DNA of 64,000 nucleotides from Pseudo-nitzschia pungens. Its lineage: Eukaryota; Bacillariophyta; Bacillariophyceae; Bacillariales; Bacillariaceae. This document shows, in pieces, positions 22,101 to 32,849 of this stretch. The notes below the pieces were generated by a model. It did not search any database. It worked only from the letters and a program-made list of their open reading frames with translations, and was not told the origin of the DNA. Positions within the stretch are counted from its first letter, which is position 1; every line of letters starts with the position of its first letter. The position numbers and the translations under genes were made by a program. Where the stretch lies: assembly GCA_037355855.1 (NCBI GenBank), contig CM074758.1, forward strand, positions 8,839,001-8,903,000, in the 5' to 3' direction.

Positions 22101-25100
22101 GCGTTTTCCAAACAACCTATCGTGCATGCAAAATATGCTTTCTACATCGCGGTCATCCCCCGGCCAGCGGAAGCGAAAGATTCGAACTTCTTCGACTTTC
22201 CCCTCTACCACACAGTAAACAGGCTCCACCTCTCTCATAACTGGGTACGAAACCCCTCCCATCATGGGTGTGATCATTACCAATTCCCCCGGATGAAACT
22301 TTGCAACAACTTCCATGACCTTGCCCAGACCGCCAACTTTTTGATTGATTTTTCCAGATAAAGCAGTTTCAGGAACGATGTGCTCGAGTGTACAAATCAT
22401 GGCTCTTGTCTTGTTAAGCTCGTTCAAAATCATTGTCTCTTCACCTCTGTTGGAAGAGTTGGCGCTTTCCAAGAATAATTTCGCTCCATTCTCAGAAATT
22501 GCACAAGACGCATTGTCCTTCAAAACTATGTGGCTCTCCTTGCTAAATTTCCTTGACATCCACATGCACGCGAAGACTGGAAACACAACCCATAAAATTA
22601 TGATGAAGATGACAGTAGCGGTCGGCATACTAGCATCTGCTCTTGAGGCAGTCATATCCCCCGTGTGGATGATGATACTTTCGAGTGGACTCACTGTTGC
22701 TTCCAAAATACCGCGTGAGTCAACGACAAAGGTCTCCCCTACCCCACCTCTAGCACTATTTCTGTATATCCCAGCAGGGAGCCTGGTTGCAAACTTCTTT
22801 TTCACTGTGTCTTTTGAGTGCGCATTGATTGCTACCCATCCTCCCTTCAGTGGGCTATTGGGTCCCTGACGTACGGTACGAGAAATTGATACAAAATTAT
22901 CGTTGGCACCATCGGTCCCGATCCATTCATTTAGTTTTAACTGATACGCACCAGCTTTTGCCACTTCTTTCCGCCATTTAGGCATAGCCGCAATATCACC
23001 TCTGCGGTGTTCGCACATCCACCTTGAGCCATCTTCGACAAAGGCCGGTGTTAAATCATAACTAGGCATTTTCGCTGCCATACAGGATACGGTTTGTGTA
23101 CCACCGTCGTATGTCCTAGGTGGTCCAGAACTAAATAAGGTATCAAAGGGACGCCCATGATCGCTGGTGATGTAAGATCTTTGCCAGTCGTAACTTGAAT
23201 AAACTCTTGTGAAGCCAACAGGAAGGGCCATCATCCAGATAGATCCTAGGGCAAGAAGGTTCTCATCCCACGTTGACGAGAGTACATTCGGACAGACGTT
23301 TTCGTGAAATTTTCCTCTGACATCTCTGGTCCCCGCTACATCAGTGCAGTTTTCAACTCCATAAAATGTCAAGAAGTGGTTTGTCATTTGCAAAATTAAT
23401 CCATTCAAAGGTATACGGTCCGTCCTCTGCTTATACATAGGATGCGAAAACCTAGTTGTTACGGAAAGTTCTGTTAGGTTCTTCAGTGTCGGTGCTTCGT
23501 CTTTATTGTAGAAGGTGTCCCCAACTGCGAAGGACCAAGCAAGGTCAGTGTTGTATGTGTTGTTACTGAGTTGATGATACGTAAAAGGCGTCATTGAATC
23601 AGGATAGAAATCTGGCTGCAAGTGAGGGAATCGCACTAACCAAGAAGGCCATAGATCTACGATAAGTGTCGGCAGGATGCTCCTCGCTTTGGTATTCTCA
23701 AAGACATCTCGTCGAATTTTATTCTTGCTCTTTGCAAGGATTTGTTCAACCTCCTTTGAATCAATGTGACCTACAGCCAGCAAACGAAATCCTGAGACGC
23801 CTAGCTCAAGTAAGTGGTCCAAATATTTTGCGAGAGTCCTTTGGACATGGTCGGAACCGGTGTCCAAATCCGGAAGACCAGTCATGTCACAGTTATGTGT
23901 AACGTCTGGACTCCCCCATGTGCCAACATCGCCAATCCCACATGGAGGTGAATGTAAATCGCCTGCGTCAAAACCGGCTGTAGAAAAGATACGCTCAGCA
24001 GCACAGCTTTTTGAGTCGTCAATGAAAAGGTTGTCACACGTAGGTAATTCAGACGTTTGTGGAAAGTCACAACAAGGTACTGCATTCATCGAGTTCAAAG
24101 TGACTTCAACCCAAACCTGTACGCCATAATGACTGCAAACTTCTGTTACTGCCTTCAGCTCTGCTTCATTTCCGGAACGCGACATGATGTTGAATGACGC
24201 TTGCTGATATCTCTCCCACCAAGGATATAACGGTGGCACTGGAGAGCTACCCGAATCGTATTTCTCCACAATTTTAGGACCGAGGTTCATGTGAGCATTG
24301 ACTGGAGAAAGCTGTACAGCCGTCCATCCCTCTTCACCTAGCCTCTTGCATTCTCTTGCAATGCTCTCAAAATTCCATTCAAATAGCTGAACAACCGTCC
24401 CTGAATCTACCTTGACTTTATCGCCATCCCCTTTCTCTGCCTCTTCTAATTGCTCTTTTTCGGTTAGCTTTGACTTCATTTCATTTCTCACTTGCTTTGC
24501 TAACTCGCATGTTGGCCCTGACGGCGGACACGAAACATGAATTATGGAGTTTAGGCCAATGCTCTCAATCCCATCGGCAGTCGTTAACCCATCTGGGACA
24601 GCATTTGGGTTGCATTTATCATATGCCCACGTTGAGTCGTCAAGTACAAACTTATATGTATGGTTCTGGCCGTTAGGGATATCAATATCCACTGAATATA
24701 ACCTTGAGTTGGAGAAACCGTGATAGAAAGAATTCTCTGGATAGAGCTTGGAGTACAAAGAGTCAGAGAGGTGATCAACTTGTTCTAGCTCCATCTCAAT
24801 AGCTGACCAATTTGAGAATGATCCTGCGACCATGACCTTTGATATGGGATGAGGTACAATCGTAGACGGGTTGAGCTTGAAGGTTACCGTACAAGTATCA
24901 CAGCTTCTCATACTTGTTGTGACGGTCAAGTGGTCTTTGCATGGATTAACATCACATTTTTGACCAGTCCAGCCATGCAAACAGAGACATTCGCCTTCGA
25001 AACAAATACCGTTGCCCGAGCACGATACACCAAGGCATGTCGGGTCAGGACGACTATCAGTGCTCCTTATGTTATCCCAATCAATCGCTAGCTTGGTATG

Positions 25101-28100
25101 GTTAACCAACATATCCGGGTCGTCATGATATGTCTCGATTTTGGAGATTGTGCCCTTAAAAAATCCTGGATAGAACTCATTGTCTTCAACGTCGTCATTT
25201 TCTTCCAAGGAGTTTCTTCGTGCATAGTACAGACGTAGTTCCTGATCCTGCAAAGCTGCAGAGGTGATTGACGCTATCAGAGCGTGTTCGGCTTCGTGGA
25301 AACCATTCTTCCACACATGGCCTTGGAATTGGGGATAGCAAAGAAGATCAAATAGTCAACGCTTGAGATAGAGTTATGATAAATTATGGTACACAGTGGA
25401 TCCTTACTTACCTTTGGCAAAAAGCGTCTCGTGTGTCAGATAATCTTTCCAATGGAAGACACCCTTCTGTGGCGAGTCAAGATCAAGAAAAAGACTCATG
25501 TATGCATTATATGCTTTGGAGGTGACAGCTGACGCTATGGAAGGATTCGAAACTGACATGAAAGCGGCTGTTTGAGAAAGTTCTGCAAAAACCCACCAGA
25601 CGTGCCCCGAGTTGCTAGCCCCAGACTCTTCCCTATCAAAGGCCCATGTCCCAACATCTCCAGTGGTGACATTATGGAAGAATCTGCGGGGAAGCCACGC
25701 AAGTGGAATCATTCTCATCGCCCTCGTGTACGCCCACTCAAGTAACTCTTTGTTGTTCAAATGCTCTGCAGTCATCATGATGAACCATAGGCATTTTTGG
25801 GAGTGTCCAAAATCTGAATGAACCGAGTTTAAAACCTTGTAGTTTGCATTACCCCACATAACATTCAAGTGCTCGTCCCAAAAGGTGTCCTTAAGAGCAA
25901 GCGCCAAATCCAACATTCGTTGGTTCCATTTCTCCGAGTTCTGGGAAAGGCCACGGAGAATCATTAGGTACGCATTAAGTTGGTCCAGTTGCGCCAACAT
26001 GTCCTTTCTCGCTTCCAAAGGTTCACCTTCAAGCACTGGAACAGAGGGCTTCGCACTCGTCTTCTTTGCCATACCCATCATGAACCAATCTTTTCTGTAC
26101 CACTTTGCAAAAGTATAATCGACAGATTTGAAAATGAAATCGCCAACAGCTTCGTCTCTAGTTACGTAGTAGAACATTGCAAGGCCAATGAGGGCATTGG
26201 CATGCTCCATGCTAGTTCGTTCATTCTCAGCAGGAAGACATAATCCATTATCCTTGGAAACGTAAGTGCAGATTGCTCCTTTGTCACCGTCTACAAATTT
26301 ACTGAAAAAAGCATCAACCCCAACCATTGCATGCTGAAGCATTTCACTGTTCCCAGTCAAGTGATAACCAACAGAATAGAAGAATATCTGGCGAGAATGC
26401 TGGACGGCAATATCATAATCGGTGTAGTCAGTGATCCACTCAGGGGATGCTTCGATTTCCTCGCATGGATTCGTCTGTTTGTCATGCGCGCTTCCATCAT
26501 CACATCGATAGGTAGGGAAGTTTCCATATTCATCTCCGCCAAGTGCATCACTTGAACTCCAAAATGGATAAAGATCTGAAGACACATGCCTTCTCCAATA
26601 TGCTTGGTTAAAAAACTTCAGGTTACTAGGTTTGATCGATTGCAAAAACCTTGGTTTGCATTTGTCCTGTGAATGACGGTTGTCAGACTTTTCTTCTCCA
26701 TCGACAAGCTGTATCAAAATTGTCGCAAGTGGTGGGATCACGAAAGATTCAATGTAATGAACATCGTTTACTGTCCTGGTTTCGTAGTAATCGTGGCTCG
26801 CTTGAGAATCTCTAGAACCAACACTAGTTGCATTGAATACTACCTTCCATAGTCCTTGACTCGGCACCGAAAACGACGTCGTAGTAAGAGAAGTTTCTTC
26901 GAAATTCAACACACCCATGAGCTTGCCTCCAGAGGGATCTTCAAGTTCGAAATGAAAGGCTGCCGAGGTGGGAAGCTTATCCTGACCAGCTTTCACGAGA
27001 GAAAATTTATTGGAAAAAATCTTCAAGAGATTTTTTGTGCTCTCATAGACCATCATCTTCTCGCTCATGTCCGACCTTGGGTCACAAACTGGCGTCTGCG
27101 AAGCGACTTTAGGATCAAAATCTGACCAATCCCTTCCAAAGCCCTCCCAATCATGCGGCGGCGGATCGGCATAGTCGAAAGACATTTTTTCTCCTAGTTC
27201 TTGGCCTTGAAATATCATCGGCGTACCGCAGGATATCAATGGCAATACAATAGGAAGAATGAGTGCATGCTGCAAAAGTGACCTATCCATGACAAGGTCT
27301 TCTACTACTTGGGCTGTTCTCGAGATTCCATCTGCTTGAGAGCTAGCAATATCATGTGTTTCTGTGTAGGAAATCCATTCTCCACTCTCTGGGTCACATC
27401 TATTTTCAATCACTTCCACTATATCCCTTACGCTCTTCCTGTCCTTACTCCGCATGGCCTCTCGAAAATTGTAGAACAAAGCGTCTCCCCACTGAGCATC
27501 AAAACCAAGGCCGGACTGAGACGTTTTTGAAGTTACAATAGGATCATTTTGTAAATCTTCTGCAATGCTGAAACGGTTCATCTTCGACAGATATTCAGTG
27601 CTCTCACGCAAGAAGTTGACCCCGTCCTGATTTGCAATTGCATCTGGTTGCCAACACTCGTCATTGCTCCCTCGCGATTTCCGAATGCATACGGTTGAAT
27701 CAAATCGGAGGCCATCAATTCCAAGCTCCTCTACCCAATATTTGACATTGGATATCAAGTAAGATACGACTTGCTTCGACGAGTAATTGAATCGAGGTCC
27801 CCATGGGGTGCTTTGGTCATCATTGTTGTAGAAATAATCACCAAATATGCAGGGCACTTTTTCTTTGAAGTTATTCGAAGGACAGTATGCTGGAGGTAAA
27901 GACCCATTGTTAAACGTATGGTCACCATTCTGGCGATCATACAACAGTGTCCTGGCAGAAGCGTGATTGTAGATGACATCCATGTACACCTCAAGGCCTG
28001 CGTCATGTGCCGCCTCAATGAACCTCCGTAGACCTCTGTAACCACCTAGTTCTGATCGAATAGCAAATATATGTGCCGTCGAATAGCCCCAAGAAGAATC

Positions 28101-29638
28101 ATAATCTACATTCACCGGCATAAGCTGAATAGTTGTGATTCCCAATTCGATGAGGTACGAAAGACGAGAGATGCAACCATCGAACGTTCCTTCTGGACTG
28201 AATGTGGCTACATGCATTTCATAGATGATACGTTGGCGATCAGCTCGATTTGGAAGCGGCAGCAGTGCGACTTTGTTGTCGACTGCAACACAAAGGCTTG
28301 GGTCAGTGGAGTGGAGCTGCCTGCAGGTGGGTAGTACTTTGTTTGCACGAGAGTCGGCGACATTCTTGTTTTTTACGACGAGGATGCAAAAAGATGAATC
28401 ATCATCAATGCCATTGCCAAGATGAGAATGTGGCAAAAGCACATCTTGAAGGATCGTAAACGTCCCGTTGGATGACTGGAGAGCAATCGCTTCATTGAAA
28501 TTGCTCATGGAACAATATGCTTCAACGGATGTTGCAGAGGGTGCGAACAATGAGTGATGCTTTGGATCTCGTTCCTTCATCGAAGAAGGGTAGAATAAAA
28601 AAAGAGAAAAATGGAGGTTAAATTTCATCTACCTTTCGTGTCGAAAGAATTCATACAACCATCCCCAACTTACCTCGTCATCATGGCCGCCGGACGGATC
28701 CAGTGGAAGTACTTTGTCTGGGTCGTCGATCAACTTTGGAGTGGTTAGATAATTCTATAGATAAATTATCAGAAAAATGAACAAATTTAGTCCTGATTTT
28801 ACGTACATTGGGGATCAAAGCATTGGAAATAGTAGCAGAGATGTTGGTATCACGGTGTTGCAGACCAGCAAACCCCAGGAAGTTTTCTTCATCCGTGGTA
28901 TTCGTATCTCCAATAACCGCACGATGAGCATCAGGACCAAGAGCACCAGCGTCAGCCGACTGGACTGTATTGTCACCGTTTGATAAGATGCGAGCAAGAA
29001 AATTGGTGTCGGTCTTAGAAGCAACGAGGTCTTGATTGGCAGAGCTACTACTACTAAACGCTCCACCAACAGCAGCATCACTGATTGAGGTTTCGAGGCG
29101 GTGCTTGTCCGAGGTAGCGAAAGACGCAGCGCCCCTGACAGAAGGTGTATGGAGACGACTTGCATCAGAGGTTCCCAATATATCGCCAATGGCACCGTTT
29201 CCGCCCATAGAAGTATCGTCGGATGAAGTATCAGCACCAACGAGGAACCCACTAGCCTTGACGGCCCGTGTTCCGGTCGCAGCATTTTTCGTCAATCTCG
29301 TAAGAATCTTATCTTCTCCAAGACTGGCAGAATTAACGCCTCCTCCGCTTGCGACAGCTCCCTTGGATATTGCATCGCGTTGGTACGAAGTTAGCGTAGT
29401 TACATTCAGTAATGCAGTATCGCAAAGACAATCGGTAAGAGGTTACTTGAAAATATTTCGATGGCGAGCGGATTAGTGACAAGCCAACTGTTTTTGAACG
29501 ATAAAAGCTTGTTATCCGGACTATCGATTGGCCGATATTCGGGAAATCATCGTTTTTGCGACGTACACAACCTGCCTACTTGCATAGCCACAAACAAGAC
29601 GCACACACGATCACCCAGACGCGGCAGACAAAGTTCAT
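19110..29638 (-). CDS. Giant multidomain alpha-glucan synthase (Ags1/Mok1-like architecture)
   Basis: Proposed exons: 29638-29580 (signal peptide MNFVCRVWVIVCAS..., tentative), 29347-28807, 28754-28674, 28574-25412 and 25321-19110. The phases agree and give about 3,351 residues. The join at 25412/25321 (GTAAGT, CCAAG) is strong because it rebuilds one conserved stretch, GHVWKNGFHEAEHAL. Domains in order: a Ser-rich region of about 200 residues; GH13 (about 345-860) with MDVIYNHA, GLRFDST, SIAEDL and TETHD, all catalytic residues present; an N-acylglucosamine 2-epimerase-like barrel (about 870-1345, with DFGHSQKCLW); an EGF module (about 1377-1405); a CBM48-like module; an animal-type amylase domain (about 1588-2168) lacking its catalytic residues; one membrane span (about 2181-2203); a GT5 synthase (about 2260-2745, with KVGGLGKVM and SRSEPFGFVDIEF); and a polytopic C terminus. 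Fungal alpha-1,3-glucan synthases share amylase-TM-GT5-polytopic order. The product linkage is inferred, not seen. Confidence 0.87.
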
Positions 29639-31780
29639 ACCTGATTCTGGTGGAGAATTGGCGATGTCAACGCGACAGAAAAGAACCCGATTTTTGACAA
29701 TCTCATCCTTTACAGCAGGTAAGATTCAATTGATCATTGAGGAACATTTCACTATGATTTATGCTTGGAGAGGTCGAAGACTTGATAGACTCTAAACAAT
29801 ACAAACTAGAAAGTCGCTTTTGAAAAGCTTTCTTCGAAACCACCACAGGAAGGGCACCAAAGTGAAGTTCCACTTTGCTGCCCGGATGAACTTCATCCTG
29901 GGTTTTCCCTGAATTGTAGATACACGTCCACATTCTGCGGATTGGGATGGCATTTTTGTTTTCGGAAAATGCTCACATATCAAATCATTGCGTGTGGGAG
30001 GATTCGGCATATCAAATCATTGTATGTGGGATGAACCTTCCCAAGGAGTATGAAGTAAGGAAGTAGTTCTGTACCCTAATGTTGCTGTAAGAAGAACGCT
30101 GAACGCTTGTGATGTCATTGATGATTGATTCGATGATTCATTTCAAAATCACATAACTCATTTCTTTTCTGTGTACAAGTAAGGATTACGAGTAATTACG
30201 TATGTCATTTTTCGGGAATGACTCATTCCTTTCCTCATCAACAATCCAAATCGAACCATCCCCATTATGTTCGATTGCCTAGCTTAAAACCTACACGTGT
30301 AGGCTACTCGTAGTTTCAAAAGCGATATTCAGGCAGACCCTACTAAGGTTATTGCCGCCGAAACCTTACTGTTCGTAATCTTACCTTAAGATTACTCAAC
30401 CAAACAAACAAACACTCGAAGAATTTGGATTCATCGTTGTACCACCAAACAACACGATTGAATATTACTCTCGTTAAGCCTACGCAAGAGTTCCGTCATT
30501 AATTATTTTAATACGAAGTAAGGTTATCGTACAAGTATTACGAGAGAGCAAGTTGCTGCCGTCACGAATACACAGCTCAGCTCAGCTCAGCTCCCACTTT
30601 GAACTTCTTTTGTTCCTTTCTCCTTCAAAAAAATAATTATTTAGAAGCACCTTCCCTATCGATCGATCCTACACTATTATGACAGTAAGGTACCAGGTAC
30701 TAGTACCTCTAGGGGAGTATCTTGTAGTAAGATTAGTAGTATCTGAGCGTATGCAATTCCGCTTGAATATTATCCTCTCCTGTACTAGAGTCATCGTTTG
30801 CAGCGCTCCATGAGCTGCTGTTATCTTCTTCTTACTACTACTGTCTCTCTTGCTGCTGGTGGTGCTGACAACAAGAAGCAAGAATATCAATGCACGAGGA
30901 GGAGGATAGTACAAACCAAATGACGTAGTACTACTAGTACTAGTACTACTACTAATGCTGGTGTCTTCAATGCTGATCTAGCAGTGAAGAGATCTTTCTT
31001 GCTTGTTTATTCCCACCAGCCATCTAGTTCAGACTTATTTTGGAGGTAATGATAGCTTACACGGCCAATGCTTTCTAGTACTTGCCAGTTCTGCTTCTGG
31101 GAACCAAACTGGTGCATACCCTCTGTTGGCGATTCCTCCCAGCACTCTTCTGTCCAACAAGGTTTCCACTCACCAGCTGGAGATCCCTACTAGTACTAGT
31201 AGTAGTACAATCATTTCTCACTCATTCATGAGCGGGGTCATTGTTGGTGATGATCATTGAATGGGAAGCAAGTTAGTAAGTTACTACTACAGTACGGTAG
31301 TACTTAGTTTCTTCAATTCCCCTCACCCTTTGCCTACTACCACATTTAAGGACGATTCTCAAGAGGTCATAGATGCAATACGTAATTTGTTACCCGATCG
31401 TCCAGTCCGTAAGGTTACGCGTGCATTACGGTACACTTCCTAGTTTTTCGAAAGGGTCAATCATCAGACGACGGGCAGTAAGGTTACGAGTAATTATCGA
31501 CCGCAGCACGCTTACGTAATCGTTCATGATTGATTCAGTCACAAATTGAAGTGTTCATTCTCTCGTGTTCCGGCGGCTTGTTCCATTATTCTTTGTCAGA
31601 GCCCAGGGCAGAGCTATCATCGCGATGAAGGTACGAGTAATCGTACTCGTAACCTTACTGTTCAGCGTCTCTCGAAAAGATTCCCTGTTGTCACCTCAGT
31701 TTCTCGTTAGCATTACACCAAAGGGTAATCTTACTTAACCGTATCGGCATTTGAAAACAATAAGCATCAAAAGCATCACA
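29639..31780. other. Intergenic, palindrome-rich, no supported gene
   Basis: Contains CAGCTCAGCTCAGCTCAGCTC near 30580 and dense ACTAGTACTAGTACTACTAC words near 30920-30955 and 31195-31215. GTAAGGTTAC words occur near 30530, 31410 and 31480. Only short frames are found. Confidence 0.4.
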
Positions 31781-32625
31781 ATGAAAACGATTGTCAGCCT
31801 CTTACTTTTGTTAGGACTTGGCGCACAAGTGAGATCTTTCACTGCGACTGGTTCGAGGTGCCTGTCGCCTACGGCGGGCAAGACACTGGAACACTTTCGG
31901 TTATCGGCGGAGGCATCCGAAGCGTCGCCGTCGGAGGCCGAGAGTGAAGAAGAGGATGCTAGACCCAAACTCGACACATTTTTGGAGAAAAAGTATCCCG
32001 ACTTTTACAAACTTATCAACGAGGACATGATGAAAGCGATGAAGCAAGGGGTTGTCACCGTCTTTGTTCCGAATGCAGCCGCCTTCGAAAATTTGGGCGA
32101 CAAGAAAAGGTCCCAGATCGATGATCCGAGGAATCTCGAGATCCGCGAGAAGATCGGTTCCTACCACGTTATTGCCGGGGAGTCGATCGATGCCATGACG
32201 CTTCGAACCGAAGACTGGAGCAAAGGCAGACCAAAGGATGGGAGCAAGCCAAACACAATAATTGCTGGCTTCAAAACGCTGAGTGGAGAAGTTCCCGTGG
32301 GGCGAAGCAAGTCCGGCGGATTTCTTGGCTGGGGAGCAAAGGAAGATGGTACGTTGGAGAAGAAATGGCAATGGAGCGGAGGGATTTTTCGGAAAGTTGT
32401 CAACGAGTGCGGACGATTCGTTCGTTCGCAATGCGTTCGTTTGTGCTCTCTTTCTCACCTTCGTTTTTCATCTGTATATGACGTGATCTAGGTGACATTG
32501 TGATTGGGCCGGAAGCGAAAATCGTCCAATCATACAATGTTGAAGGTTCTTTCGTCCACGAAGTGACCGACTTGATTTCACCTCTCCTACTTTGGCGATA
32601 TTGTGATCAGCTGCGAATCCTTTAA
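31781..32625 (+). CDS. FAS1 (fasciclin) domain protein, signal peptide, two exons
   Basis: FAS1 domains are extracellular or organellar adhesion modules. From the ATG at 31781 there is a signal peptide (MKTIVSLLLLLGLGAQVRSF) whose cleavage region reads VRSFTATG, so a plastid leader is possible. An acidic linker and a FAS1 domain follow, with the conserved motifs TVFVPNAAAF and YHVIAGE. The frame then stops at 32489-32491, but exon 2 (32492-32625) continues the domain as GDIVIGPEAKIVQS...LLLWRYCDQLRIL. The acceptor TGATCTAG is clear. The only canonical donor giving the right phase is GTACGT at 32349 (product 233 residues), which would remove TLEKKWQWSGG. Keeping that stretch would need a non-GT donor near 32382 (244 residues). 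Function unknown. Confidence 0.75.
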
Positions 32626-32849
32626 AACGAACAATTGTCGCTATTGGACTAGTATTCCATTTCCGTATAATATGACACAGAGAGTACAGAGATTATTCAA
32701 AGTTTCGCTGGCAGCGAAAAAGTTGTGTTCTTAGCATTTTCAGTACGTGTAGTAATTCTCATATTATTCATAATAGCAGAGGGATTATTGCGCGAGGACT
32801 AATTCTGGATGGTGGTAAGATATGTTGTAGAGAGAACGATGTGCGGCGT

